Part shown: positions 1 to 10,617 of the stretch, piece after piece
How the letters are laid out: the number at the start of each line of letters is the position of its first letter
Position numbering within the stretch: the first letter of the stretch is position 1
From: Tubiluchus corallicola
Taxonomy: Eukaryota; Priapulida; Priapulimorpha; Priapulimorphida; Tubiluchidae
DNA length: 64,000 nucleotides
NCBI GenBank assembly: GCA_030141605.1
Contig: JAQGDQ010000458.1
Location: 1-64,000 of the forward strand
Direction: 5' to 3'
Notes under the pieces: generated by a model
The model's input: only the letters and a program-made list of their open reading frames with translations
What the model was told of the DNA's origin: nothing
The model's database searches: none
Program-made: the position numbers and the translations under genes

Positions 1-1227
1 AATAAATAGCAAAGGCCCCGCAAAAGATTTTGCGTATAAATACACGTGTAATCAATAATACGCGAACATCCTACCTAGTCCACATTTATAACACAAAGCC
101 CGTAACATCGTGCCTACTGTTTGTTTAACTAACGCAAAGCCTGTAGCTTTTTGCTGAATTAAAGTTATAAGATTATAGACCAGTGGTTCCCAAACTTTCT
201 CGGACCGTTACCCAAATCGGGAAACCCGGTCGTTTCCATTACCCCCCACCTAGTACTACTTCTCCAACTCAAAAATTAAACACACGTATATGCCACAAGC
301 AAGCAAAATTATTTATGTTTGCTCGTGACATAAATAAATTTCCAGGTGTTGTTGTTCTATTGTTGCCAAAACAAGAATTACAATTACTGAACCTGCTAAT
401 TATTACTCGAACAAACGAATGATGGACCCCATGACACAGTGTTGCCTGCCGGAGGCACTCTCTTCAAGAAGAAAACTACATAAAATGCATTCCGAGCGAA
501 GTTTTAAAAATTTTCAGAGGGGTGCCCGTTACCCCCCCCCCCCCAAAAAAAACCATATTACCCCCAGGGGGTAATTTACCCCTACTTTGGGAACCACTGT
601 TATAGACAGAGTACAATGGATGACGTCACAACAATGCCTTTGCGTCAGCAGTTTTCTAAGCGAAAATTGCCGAAAATAGAACTCCTAACTAACTCGTTGA
701 TACTCCTCTCGGTGGACCTGCCCCCACATCATCGTGTAGCCCTGTCCTTCCTCATTCTGATGAGCCGTATATCTCCTTCCCAGAGTCCCACCGGGCGCCG
801 CTAGAACGTTTTTCCCGCATGATGTTTGGTCAAAATTTCGAAAAAATTGCGAGTTGGGTCTGGGAAAATGCCCGTTGCGGGACGCCGTGGTCCTCTCGGG
901 AATTCTAAATATGCCTACTACACCCACCGCTGAACGGGCTATCTATCCATACCCAGCACCACCCTCGGCCCGTTCCCGTTCTTCAGATCTCAGCCGTATA
1001 ACTTTTGCAAAAAACGGCCGAAAAATGGCCATTTTTGGAGGTTTTTCGCCCCCCCCCTTCCTCCCGGTGGGCCAGATTCGAAAAATAAACCATCAATGAG
1101 ACGACACTAGATCGAGACCTTTCGTTTGATATATAGATCGCCGCAAATGGTGCCATCGTCCGAGCTGTAGCCTCGAATCTTATATATATATATATAAATA
1201 TACCAAGAATATTAATATAAGAGACTA
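1..1227. repeat. Long dispersed repeat, copy 1 (interrupted by a hAT-like insertion)
   Basis: The sequence from AGCAAAGGCCCCGCAAAAG near position 8 to the AATATTAATATAAGAGA end near 1226 recurs at 2009-2731 in the same order. The match includes a block around GGCCATTTTTGGAGG and a GATCGCCGCAAATGGTG block near the right end. A third start of the same unit is at 1228-1256, running into the ACCACACC array. Copy 1 is longer because a 419 bp element has inserted at 181-599. I see no coding potential; the short reading frames here are not gene-like. The repeat class is unknown. Confidence 0.8.
181..599. mobile_element. hAT-like non-autonomous element with perfect 8-bp target duplication
   Basis: The ends are CAGTGGTTCCCAAACT and its complement TTTGGGAACCACTG. 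They are flanked by the direct repeat TTATAGAC (173-180 and 600-607). An 8-bp duplication with CAG..CTG ends is the hallmark of hAT transposons. The equivalent place in repeat copy 2 (about 2177) has no insertion, so an empty site is available for comparison. There is no transposase; it must have been mobilised in trans. Confidence 0.9.
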
Positions 1228-1258
1228 GCAAAGGCCCCGCAAAAGATTTTGCGCACAA

Positions 1259-1872
1259 ATCAACACACAACCCACACCACACCACTCCACCTCACTGCAC
1301 CACACCATACCACTCCACCTCATCGCACCACACACCATACCACCTACACACCACACCACCCACACCATACCACTCCACCACATCACACCACACTGCACCA
1401 CACCATACCACTGCACCACCCACACCATAATACTCCACCACATCACACCGCACAGCACCACACAATAACACCACACTGCACCACACCACCCTCACCATAC
1501 CACTCCACCACATCACACCACACCATACCACTGCAGCACACCGCACCACCCACACACCACACCACACCACCCACACCATACGACTCCACCACATCACACC
1601 ACACCATACCACTCCACCACATCACACCACACTGCACCACACCATACCACACCACACCACCCACACCATAATACTCCACCACATCACACCGCACTGCACC
1701 ACACCATAACACCACACTGCACCACAACACCCACCCACCCACACACCACGCCACCCACTCCATACCACACTACCCACACCACACCCCACACACCCTATCA
1801 CCCCACCACACCATCCATAGCACAACACACAAAGCACACCACCACAACACCACATCAAATCCACCACCTCAC
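1259..1872. repeat. ACCACACC-type low-complexity array
   Basis: About 600 bases of ACCACACC, CATACCACTCC and CACATCACACC variants, C- and A-rich on the plus strand. The array produces long open frames on both strands made only of T, H and P or of V, W, C and G. These are artefacts of the repeat and not genes. It lies between two copies of the long dispersed repeat. Confidence 0.95.
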
Positions 1873-2008
1873 GTGGTGATCATGATGTTGATGATGATGA
1901 TGGTGGCAATGATGACGACACCTATAACACAAGCACCAACAGCACAGCATTACAACAAAACCATTCCAAACATTTTTCACAAAGTCGAAACTATGTGCTA
2001 TAATATAA

Positions 2009-2731
2009 TAAATAGCAAAGGCCCCGCAAAAGATTTTGCGTTAAAAACCACGTGTAATCAATAATACACGAACATCCTACCTAGTCCTCATTTATAACAG
2101 AAAGCCCGTAACATCATGCCTACTGTTTGCTTAACTAACGCAAAGCCTGTAGCTTTTTGCTGAATTAAAGTTATAAGCAGAGTAGAGTACAATGGATGAC
2201 GTCAGAACAATGGCATTGCGTCAACAGTTTTGTAAGCGAAAATTGCCGAAAATAGAACTCCTAATTAACTCGCCAATACTCCTCTCGGTGGACCTGCCCT
2301 AAAATATAGCCCACATCATCGTGTAGCCCCGTTCTTCCTCTTTCTAAAGAGCCCCATATCTCCTTCCGAGAGTCCCACCGGGCGACGCTAGAACGTTTTT
2401 CCCGCATGCTGTTTGGTCAAAATTTCGAAAAAATCGCGAGTTGGGTCCGGGAAAACGCCCGTTGCGGGGCGCCCAGCACCACCCTCGACCCATTCCCGTT
2501 CTCTACATCTCAGCCGTATAACTTTTGCAAAAAACGGCCGAAAAATGGCCATTTTTGGAGGTTTTTCGCCCCCCGTTCCTCGCGGTGGGCCCGATTCGAA
2601 AAATAAACCCCCAATGAGACGACACTAGATCGAGACCTTTCGTTTGATATATAGATCGCCGCAAATGGTGCCCTCGTCTGGGCTGTAGCCTCGAATCTTA
2701 TATATATACCAAGAATATTAATATAAGAGAT
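2009..2731. repeat. Long dispersed repeat, copy 2
   Basis: Colinear with 1-1227, including the left block AGCAAAGGCCCCGCAAAAG, the TACAATGGATGACGTCA block and the right end AATATTAATATAAGAGA. It lacks the hAT-like insertion. No coding content is supported. Confidence 0.8.
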
Positions 2732-2866
2732 AGGATTGTTTGTAACCATTTTATGTTTTCTCTGTCTCTGTCATTTTATTTTAGTTTTCAATGTAGTACT
2801 CTCTGAATTTGTAACATTTTACTGTCAGTTTTATAGTGCATTAATTTAACTTTTAATCGAGAAACC

Positions 2867-3200
2867 AAAATCTTCTAGTCTGAAATCAACTTTGAGATTA
2901 TAGCTTATGAGAAGCTTTGAGTCTTAAACACTATATTGTGCAATGAATGAAGCTTAGCATTAATACGGCACAATTCTCCCTTATTCAATAGAAAAATGCA
3001 GAGACTAAAATCTTCTAGTCTGAAATAAACTTTGAGATTATAGCTTATGTGAAGCTTTGAGTCTGCGCTTGGCATTAATACGGTACAGTTCTCCCTTATT
3101 CAATAGAAAAATGCAGAGACAAAAATCTTCTAGCCTGAAATAAACTTTGAGATTATAGCTTATGTGAAGCATTGAGTTTTAAACACTATACTGTACAATG
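2867..3200. repeat. Three-unit tandem repeat
   Basis: Units begin AAAATCTTCTAG at 2867, 3007 and 3122, giving periods of 140 and 115 bases. The middle unit has lost about 25 bases (the TTAAACACTATA..CAATGAATG part). There is no open frame. It lies downstream of ZF1. Confidence 0.85.
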
Positions 3201-3635
3201 AATAGAAATTAGACATTTTGATATTCAGTACTTTAGCTATTAAATTAGAAATTAGTGAGCTTACAGAGTATAATGCATTTTTATAATGTTTTATTGCTTT
3301 GTTGTTCCTGTGTTTTGTTGTCCATTTATATTTGTACGAATTTTGCAATCTTCGATGTATGTATAAACCTGGGGTACGTTTATTTAGACTGTCCACATCC
3401 AGGCTTTATAGTATTAAATAAAAATATATTTATAAAAAACGGACAACTTTTGCACTGAAACTCAATTTCTAGAAGAAAATAGTAAAACCGTCACACAATA
3501 AGTGGAAACTCAGTAACTCCACAGAGAAGTTAATATAACACAATTTTTTTTGATAATTGCAACAATCATTAGAAGCAAAGGAGTCAAGGAGATCTTTGTC
3601 TTTCACAGAATAGCAACTGAACAGAGCCTTATTTG
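3201..3635. other. Intergenic, presumed 3' flank of ZF1
   Basis: AT-rich sequence with no recognisable gene. A minus-strand AATAAA (TTTATT on the plus strand near 3380) could be a distant polyadenylation signal for ZF1, but this is weak evidence. Confidence 0.4.
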
Positions 3636-3839
3636 CCAGCTACATTTCTGTGCATGTCTTTAAGTGATTTTCCACGTTGTACTTCCTCCTGTAACGTGCG
3701 TTGTCAGCTACGTTCCTATGCATGTCTTTAAGCGACTGTCCACAATGTACTTCCGATTGTAACACGCGTTATCAGCTACGTTCCTATGCATGTCTTTAAG
3801 TGATTTTCCACAATGTACTTCCGACTGTAACATGCGTTG
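3636..3839. repeat. 68-bp triplication of the ZF1 coding end
   Basis: Three direct copies start at 3636, 3704 and 3772. The rightmost copy covers the last codons of ZF1 (helix of the last finger plus stop). The other two are duplicated finger-end sequence now lying beyond the stop codon. The 68-base period is not a multiple of three, so the extra copies do not extend the protein. Confidence 0.85.
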
Positions 3840-4561
3840 CACCTAGGACACTTAAACGGCCGTTCTCCAGTGTGTTTTCTAACATGAGCTTGCAAATTGC
3901 TCTTCTTTTCCGTGTGATAAAAACACATTTTACACTGCCACAGCTTCTTTTTGCTGGTACACATGAGCGACTCACTACTCGTTTCTAGCTTATCAACAGA
4001 CCTGCTGCTCCTTGCACCTGATGAGGCTTTTTGCAATGTCGCCCTTTTCTGCTTAGATTCTCTGGAATGCTGACCTTGTGGATGCATTACATTTTTGACC
4101 AGATTAGCCACAGTTGGCTGCACTGGTTCAAGTTTCTGCACTTGTTGCAGTGGAAATGAACCAAATTGCCTAGATGCAAAAGACAGATCCACCCTTACAT
4201 TCCGATCCTCATTTCGAGTATTAGTACATGTTAACCCAATTGGGTCAGCATTGCTTGCACGAATGGATTCGAAAAAGTGATCGGTAATAGTGCGTGTACC
4301 ATCATAACTTTTTTCTTCTTCGACGTTCAATTCCATAAATTGGTGACTTGAACAAAGTTCACTCTTTATAGCAGTATCATCTAAATCACCAAGGCTGGCC
4401 GCGGGCAAATCAGTATTATATTGTTCCGTAGCCTGAGCCTCACACACCAGTATCTTACAATGCCATGTTCTTGTATGTGCGAAAAAGATATCCTCACTAA
4501 TAAAACATTCAGAGCAAGCTGTGCACTTGTAGTAAATTTCTGGGCCAGCACATCCCTCCAT
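3776..4561 (-). CDS. ZF1: array-family C2H2 zinc-finger protein, last finger CCHC
   Basis: Predicted nuclear DNA-binding protein of 261 aa. Residues 10-40 are the family N-terminal finger: C13-x2-C16-x12-H29-x4-H34, with additional C19, C35 and C40. The linker has an IKSE SUMO-type motif near K66. From W208 there are two C-terminal fingers: C-x2-C-x12-H-x3-H, then a second ending H-x3-C. Predicted helix contacts (-1,2,3,6) are K,S,N,A and R,Y,I,N. The start is the ATG at 4561, in MEGCAG. The frame stays open to 4600 only from a non-ATG codon. A TTTCAG acceptor puts the first exon base at 4616 (or 4604), so the 5' UTR is spliced. The coding end lies in a 68-bp triplication. A possible donor (CA|GTAAGTC on the minus strand) is near 5379. 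Membership in the family is clear; the biological target is unknown. Confidence 0.93.
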   Translation of the reverse strand: MEGCAGPEIYYKCTACSECFISEDIFFAHTRTWHCKILVCEAQATEQYNTDLPAASLGDLDDTAIKSELCSSHQFMELNVEEEKSYDGTRTITDHFFESIRASNADPIGLTCTNTRNEDRNVRVDLSFASRQFGSFPLQQVQKLEPVQPTVANLVKNVMHPQGQHSRESKQKRATLQKASSGARSSRSVDKLETSSESLMCTSKKKLWQCKMCFYHTEKKSNLQAHVRKHTGERPFKCPRCNACYSRKYIVENHLKTCIGT

Positions 4562-4616
4562 GTCAGAAGACAGCCGTGAGTAGTTTAGACGACTTATCAC
4601 CGGACTGAAAATTCCG

Positions 4617-5463
4617 CTGAAATAGTTTTACAGTGTTAATATAGAATCTGCTTAATAATCATTTACTAGCAGGCCCTATGATTTGCTTATAATTCAGCAG
4701 AGCACGGAACAATACTTAATTGGCTGGCGCATATTTGTAATGTGTATTTGCAAATTTAACGTTGTCAACGTAAGATGTCCACAGTCAGTAATAGACTCAA
4801 TGTATTTACAATGTTGAAAGATTATAAAAAAAGAATAAATACAGCATAAAGACAACAAAGAAGTAAATCCAACTATTGAAATTTTATTAATTTCACATAC
4901 AGCTTTTGCTAAAATAATTAATCGAGCTAATCACTGCTTACAAGGGATACACCGGATCCAGACCATTAAGTCCGAATTCCGATGAAAACTGCAGTGTGGA
5001 TCCAGTCCGGGTCTGGTCCTAGCTACAAAAATCAAGATCCGGCTCCGATAACAACGAATTCTTTTCGTCACTATCGAAACCTGATTAGGCTATCAAAAAT
5101 TATCATAATTATCCTTTAGTAACCAATAACTGACTCAACTACTAAAAATTTGAACAACAACGATGCAAATGAGTACAGTGCAAACAACGAAGATTATGGT
5201 AACACAAAGACCTTTGCTATACACACTCACATAAACCAAAGGATTAAAAAACATACAGATAACTTAAATTAGTTAAATCAGACAAATAACAGACGGTCAA
5301 CGAAAATGAGAAAAAGAATCAACATAACTTCCTTTCCGGTATAAAATATCAAATTATTAGCGAAAAAGTCATTAACGACTTACTGAGTACTTTACTAAAT
5401 TTCACTCACAACATAGCATGATAACTAACTACAGTCCTGACCATGAGTAATGTAATTGCCGTA
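4617..5463. other. Intergenic upstream of ZF1
   Basis: AT-rich spacer with no gene seen. Around 4950-5060 there are GGATCC/TCCGG-rich short repeats that may be a degraded mobile element. A minus-strand donor-like CA|GTAAGTC near 5379 could end an untranslated leader exon of ZF1. Confidence 0.4.
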
Positions 5464-6005
5464 CAGTGGCAGCTCGTGTATAGGTACTGTGGAACTGCAG
5501 CACCCCCTATTTTCACTCGATATTATCGCTAATATTCAATATAATGAGCCTTTTTTCTTTAATTCTTTCTTTATACTTGTAAATCCTTGTAGAGAACCGA
5601 AGCATGTGATGGAACTATATGGTTCACAGCTCCAGCAATGTGCAGTTTGGCTGTTGTGTGCATGCAGCCATGCGCACATGTCAGAGATAAGACACTGCAC
5701 GATAGAGGTAGAGAAAGCACTGTCGCTCATGCAGTCTCGATCAAGGAGAAAATTATTCATTTTTTGCGCAAAGCAAAACAAGAAGATTGGATTCTGTTTT
5801 TAAATAACTGAATCAATTTCAACTTAATTTAACTTAATAAATTAATTAATTTACCTTGAACTGTAACAATTTAGGCTACTGGTAAGTAAAAGATTTTTCT
5901 GTTTAGGGTTTTATCAAATTTATGTATAAATTTTCTTTTTATATGTTTGTTTCATTTTGCACAACATTAAAACAATGGCCAAAATTTCTTGAAGCAACAC
6001 CCTCA
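5464..6005. mobile_element. hAT-like MITE, degraded second copy of the 43-kb element
   Basis: The left end CAGTGGCAGCTCG is followed by TAGGTACTGTGGAACTGCAG and a TTTTTTCTTTAATTCTTTCT block, colinear with the intact element at 43055-43603. The right terminus is eroded, ending approximately at a GAAGCAACACCC motif, and I see no clear target duplication. The reading frame 5456-5803 lies within it and is not a gene. Confidence 0.75.
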
Positions 6006-6750
6006 CTGCAGCCGTCCATATGCATCGATGCATATCTTCATTAATATTTGATTGGAAGGTGCCATCACCTTGACTGCGCAATGGGCAGCAAACTGTGTAG
6101 TTCCATTTGCATTGTTCTCAGTATGTATTGTTAAGAGGAGAAAGTTCGAGAGGTGGTCACGTCACCTGCATTAAGTGCGTTTCCGGTGATATTAGCAAAT
6201 ACTGTGATTGCGAACAGTGTTGTATGTCTTCATTTGTCGCAATGAAGATGTTTGCATTGATTTTGATTATGGAAGTTCGCTTTGATTATGTCAAGTTGAG
6301 TATTCATTATTTTTCACCCGATGACGGTGTAACATAACCCTCCTCAAGTCAAATCAAACGGTCACTGCAACTACGGAATAATGATATACTATTCAAATTT
6401 AGTAATGCTAATTTGTGAGCAAGACTTAGTACATTTGACAAGTTTAACATTTTGTCACGTGTGTAAATCAGCATTAATTTTCAAGTGCAAAACCATCAAT
6501 TCAAAATACCGACTTTTATACCAGCTAAAGCCAAAGTTAGCAAAAAACAAATCAAGGTTATCATTATAATTTCAAAATTTTCAACACAACAGGTTGCATT
6601 ACTGAAGTTAATAATCCATTCTGTGGAAAAACAAAGTTTACGTTTTTTAAATATGGTTTCATCATTGAAATTTGAGGTGAAATGATGCCTTGTGGATGCG
6701 CAAAATCCTCGTTACAAAAACATCCCTTACGTGCATAGAATCACAGTTTC
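6006..6750. other. Intergenic, 3' flank of ZF2
   Basis: No gene recognised. A perfect 18-bp palindrome (ATATGCATCGATGCATAT) lies near 6016-6033. The short open frames at 6107-6685 have no family resemblance. Confidence 0.4.
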
Positions 6751-7596
6751 TCATTCAATGCTGTGCACTGTTTTCAAGTGATTTTTCAACCTGTAATTCC
6801 TGTTGTAACATGCATCGCAGTAAGAGCATTTGAAAGGCTTGTGTCCTGTATGAGTTCTAACATGAGCTATCAAATTAGTCTTCCATTTTGTGTGATAAAA
6901 GCACATTTTGCACTGCCATAGCTTCTTCTGGCTTGTACTCATAAGTGATTCTTCACTAGCAAGTAAATTATCATCAGAGGTTTTCCCTATTGGGATTCTC
7001 CGTTTTCCCGTCTTTTGAGGCAAATTTTTTTTACGATGTTTGCGCTGCGTTTCTGTGCCGTCCTTAAACAACCTTCCTGTACGCTGTACATGTTGTACTG
7101 GCGTAAAGCGCGGCACGACTTCATGCAAGTACGTTGGCAATTCAAAATTCATTTCTGGCTTCACATTGGGTGCAGTTATACTATCACTGGTGCTAGCAAA
7201 CTGAAAGGAATCAACACTACTTGTATGGACACTTTCAGCAAAATCATTAGTAATACCACAGGTGTTGTCATAATCAGTTTCATCTTCTGGACTTGGTCTC
7301 ATTGCCCGTTGAACTGCCTGAGTTTCAGTCTTTATTATGGCACTCTGGGAAACTTCAGCACCGATCATAGACAAAGGATCGTCAGGGCATTGTACGTTGT
7401 ATAATTGTTCCGTGTCTTCGCCGCTCATAGACAAACAAGCATTATCAAGGCTATCATAATAATGTTCCGTGCCCTCGCATATTAGTATCTTACAATGCCA
7501 TGTTCTTGTATGTGCAAAAAATACTTCTTCACTGAGGAAGCATTCCGAGCAAGCTGTGCACTTGAAATAAATATCCAGGTATCCGTAATTTTCCAT
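6751..7596 (-). CDS. ZF2: array-family C2H2 zinc-finger protein
   Basis: 281 aa. The N-terminal divergent finger has the full set of family cysteines and histidines. The acidic linker carries two SUMO-type motifs, IKTE and VKPE. The basic patch TQRKHRKKN..GKRR is a likely nuclear localisation signal. The C-terminal finger pair from W227 is C2H2 then C2H2 (final spacing H-x4-H), with linker THTGHKP, where H replaces the usual E/K. Contact residues are W,T,N,A and R,Y,R,N. The start is the only ATG just upstream of the family motif (7596). The acceptor leaves the first exon base at 7646. The linker block FAESV..SSVDS resembles ZF1 and ZF3-5, so these five form a subgroup. Confidence 0.93.
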   Translation of the reverse strand: MENYGYLDIYFKCTACSECFLSEEVFFAHTRTWHCKILICEGTEHYYDSLDNACLSMSGEDTEQLYNVQCPDDPLSMIGAEVSQSAIIKTETQAVQRAMRPSPEDETDYDNTCGITNDFAESVHTSSVDSFQFASTSDSITAPNVKPEMNFELPTYLHEVVPRFTPVQHVQRTGRLFKDGTETQRKHRKKNLPQKTGKRRIPIGKTSDDNLLASEESLMSTSQKKLWQCKMCFYHTKWKTNLIAHVRTHTGHKPFKCSYCDACYNRNYRLKNHLKTVHSIE

Positions 7597-7646
7597 GTCG
7601 GAACTTTAGAGCTGATACTTTGATGAACTTCCTGGCACGAAGTTTG

Positions 7647-8317
7647 CTGAAATGACAAATTCTCTGCTTAGTGGTGAAGGTTATTGCAAATCTCCAGAAA
7701 AAGTGTTTTGTGCAATTTGTAAATGTTCCCGAAGGTCTTTTCGATGGTCACACTAACAGAATTATGCTGACTATCGCCTTGCAACAGATTATATTTTGAA
7801 GCTTAACGTATGGTGTACATAATTGTAAACATGTTACAATTATGGTGCAAATGTGAAGTGATAGTAACACTAGTGCTTAAAATGTTTTACAGCCTAAGCC
7901 TACAGTTGTTCCACTTGTACTAAAAGGGAAAACAAGCCTTTTGGAGAGGCTTATTTTAATGCCCGCAAAAATGTCAGAAGGATTTAGTAATAAAAGTGTG
8001 ATAACCGCCTTGTGTAACTAGTAAAATCACTTTAAGGCCGTGATCATTTCACGGTTGGGCACTCCCATTTTGAATGCCAGTTCTTCCCCAAAAGACATTT
8101 TTCGTTGGCTGGAGAAAAGCAGCGCGCTGCCAAGTTTCGTAAAATGTATAGCGCGCACTTACTGAAAGCCACGATGCGTTTACAAGAAATCATGAAGTCC
8201 ACAAGTTACGTTAATAATGTTCAAGTGAATGTCGGCAATCACGGTGCCTCAGAATTTTGATTCAGACATAAATTATGTTTTCTAGACAGTTTTCTTGCAA
8301 ATTCCTTTGTTGTATTT
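7647..8317. other. Intergenic upstream of ZF2, candidate leader region
   Basis: No coding sequence. On the minus strand, CTTTCA|GTAAGTGC at about 8157-8167 is a good 5' splice site, next to a GC-richer stretch (AGCAGCGCGCTGCC near 8120). It could be the end of an untranslated first exon for ZF2, with an intron of about 0.5 kb. This is inference only. Confidence 0.4.
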
Positions 8318-9092
8318 TTCTAAGTTTAAGTCATAGCAGTAAAACAGACCCAACATGCTAAGTAACTTGTCCCTTCTTCTAAGTTAAAGTCATGGCAGTA
8401 AAACAGACCCAACATGCTAAGTAACTTGTCCCTTCTTCTAAGTTAAAGTCATGGCAGTAAAACAGACCCAACATGCTAAGTAACTTGTCCCTTCTTTTAA
8501 GTTTAAGTCATTGCAGTAAAACAGACCCAACATGCTAAGTAACTTGTCCTTTCTTTTAAGTTTAAGTCATAGCAGTAAAACAGACCCAACATGCTAAGTA
8601 ACTTGTCCCTTCTTTTAAGTTTAAGTCATAGCAGTAAAACAGACCCAACATGCTAAGTAACTTGTCCCTTCTTTTAAGTTTGTCATTGCAGTAAAACAGA
8701 CCCAACATGCTAAGTAACTTGTCCCTTCTTTTAAGTTTAAGTCATAGCAGTAAAACAGACCCAACATGCTAAGTAACTTGTCCTTTCTTTTAAGTTTAAG
8801 TCATAGCAGTAAAACAGACCCAACATGCTAAGTAACTTGTCCTTTCTTTTAAGTTTAAGTCATAGCAGTAAAACAGACCCAACATGCTAAGTAACTTGTC
8901 CTTTCTTTTAAGTTTAAGTCATAGCAGTAAAACAGACCCAACATGCTAAGTAACTTGTCCCTTCTTTTAAGTTTAAGTCATAGCAGTAAAACAGACCCAA
9001 CATGCTAAGTAACTTGTCCTTTCTTTTAAGTTCAAGTCATGGCAGTAAAACAGACCCAACATGCTAAGTAACTTGTCCTTTCTTTTAAGACT
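8318..9092. repeat. 13-copy, about 60-bp minisatellite
   Basis: Thirteen near-identical units of 57-60 bases, each containing ACATGCTAAGTAACTTGTC and CAGTAAAACAGACCC. Variation is mainly in the CTTCTAAGTTAAAG versus CTTTTAAGTTTAAG part and in CATGG/CATTG/CATAG. The first two junctions carry the first variant and the rest the second. No gene; the minus-strand open frame at 8973-9173 is a by-product. Confidence 0.97.
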
Positions 9093-9341
9093 CAGTACAA
9101 AATGTAATACCACCAAAGATACGAAACACGCGCTGATAGTAAAAATCGGAACTGACTTTATTATAACATACAATGCAGAAGAATATCAGATAATATTTAT
9201 TTATCAGATAATAAAACTTATGAACATACCTTGGAAGTAAGTAAGCATATGCACAATATGTCAAAAATTTTCGACCAAAATTGATATATGCTACAAAATG
9301 ACAAAGGATATATATGATAATCGTTTGATGTGGCTAATGAT

Positions 9342-9451
9342 TTATAAATATATATATATATCATATATATATATTTATAATTATATATATATATATATAT
9401 ACATTTATATATATATAGATATATATATAAATGTGTGTGTGTGTGTGTGTA
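9342..9451. repeat. (AT)n and (TG)n microsatellite
   Basis: TATATA-rich tract followed by (TGTG)n at about 9431-9450. Low complexity, no coding sequence. Confidence 0.95.
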
Positions 9452-9787
9452 AATAAATGTTACAAAATATTGTAAGCGGTTATTTAAATAAAATGCAAAA
9501 CAGTTAAACAAAATGGCCACCACACTGTACAGAAATCATTAGCCACATCAAAAGACCCCGTAAACGTCTCTGTCAATTAATGTTAAACATGAGAATCAGG
9601 GTATGTGAATAGCTAGAAAATTTTAACTGCTGACTTGTGGATGATTTTGCTATACACGCACACATATTACTTAGACACTATTACAAAATGGTTAACATAA
9701 CATTATGAATCATCTAGAAGTACATCTACAGACATTTTCATTTCGAGAAACACACGAATTCATCGTATCATCGTCTCGCACTCTACG
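9452..9787. other. Intergenic, 3' flank of ZF3
   Basis: AT-rich, with no gene or clear repeat. Presumably contains the ZF3 3' UTR. Confidence 0.35.
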
Positions 9788-10576
9788 TCATTCGTTTGCC
9801 TTTTTGCATCTTTCTAAGTGATGTTTCAGGTGATGTTTGTGCCTATAACTTATATGACAATGGGGGCATTGAAATGGCCGCTCTCCTGTATGTGACCTAA
9901 TATGACCTATTAAATTCGTCTTCCATTCTGTGTGATAGGAACAAATCTTACAATGCCAAAGCTTTTTGTTACTGGTACAAATTAGCGATTCGCCACTCGA
10001 CTGTAATTTCTCAACGAGGTTCTTCCCTTGAGCAGTCAACGTTGTCTTTGGTTTTACTGGCCTTTGGTTTTTACGAACACCGGGATACTCATTTTGCAGT
10101 CTCTTTTTATTCTTAATTTGGCTCAGTGCAAGAACAGCACCTTGCATCGAGGTAAATACTTGCTCATTCTGTAGTCGGAATGATTGAAATGTCAAATCTG
10201 TTTCAGATTTTACATTATGATTGCCAAAAGCGGAACTGGAACTAGCTAGCTGAAGAGAAGCAACATTGTTTGTATAGGTGCAGCTGGGAAAATCCTCAAT
10301 ACCAATGGATGCATTATCACAACTGTCACTTTCTTCATGACTGGCTTCCATTTGCTCGACAAGTTGAGTCTCCAAAGCATTGTTCTCACCATCTTCATCG
10401 TCTGTCGTGCAGAAATAAGCAGTAGAAAAGCACTGGTCGTACTGTTCCGTACCCTCGCATACTAGTATCTTACAATGCCACGTTCTCGTATGTGCAAAGA
10501 AAATGTCTTCGCTGATAAAACATTCAGAACAAGCAGTGCACTTGAAGTAGATTTCTCGATTCATAAATTCTGCCAT
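9788..10576 (-). CDS. ZF3: array-family C2H2 zinc-finger protein, last finger CCHC
   Basis: 262 aa from the ATG at 10576 (MAEFMNREIYFKC). The frame runs to 10603 only from a GTG. The N-terminal family finger is complete. The acidic linker contains VKSE and the subgroup block IEDFPSC..LQLASSS. The C-terminal pair from W207 has contacts W,T,N,G and H,H,H,H. The second finger ends H-x3-C instead of H-x3-H, and four histidines at contact positions are unusual. The acceptor CAG leaves the first exon base at 10617. The next gene upstream, ZF4, stops 736 bases away. Confidence 0.93.
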   Translation of the reverse strand: MAEFMNREIYFKCTACSECFISEDIFFAHTRTWHCKILVCEGTEQYDQCFSTAYFCTTDDEDGENNALETQLVEQMEASHEESDSCDNASIGIEDFPSCTYTNNVASLQLASSSSAFGNHNVKSETDLTFQSFRLQNEQVFTSMQGAVLALSQIKNKKRLQNEYPGVRKNQRPVKPKTTLTAQGKNLVEKLQSSGESLICTSNKKLWHCKICSYHTEWKTNLIGHIRSHTGERPFQCPHCHISYRHKHHLKHHLERCKKANE

Positions 10577-10617
10577 GTCTTTTGATAATATGGTAGCATC
10601 CACGGTAAATGATTTTG

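Noticed and set aside
183-422. 79-codon plus-strand frame
   Set aside because: Lies completely inside the hAT-like insertion at 181-599.
1225-1867. Several long open frames on both strands rich in T/H/P or V/W/C/G
   Set aside because: They are produced by the ACCACACC-type array; there is no non-repeat coding sequence.
4562-4600. Upstream extension of ZF1 (and similarly of ZF3, ZF5, ZF6 and ZF14) to earlier start codons
   Set aside because: Those starts are GTG or TTG, and in ZF5, ZF6 and ZF14 they cross the splice acceptor. The ATG just before the conserved module is preferred.
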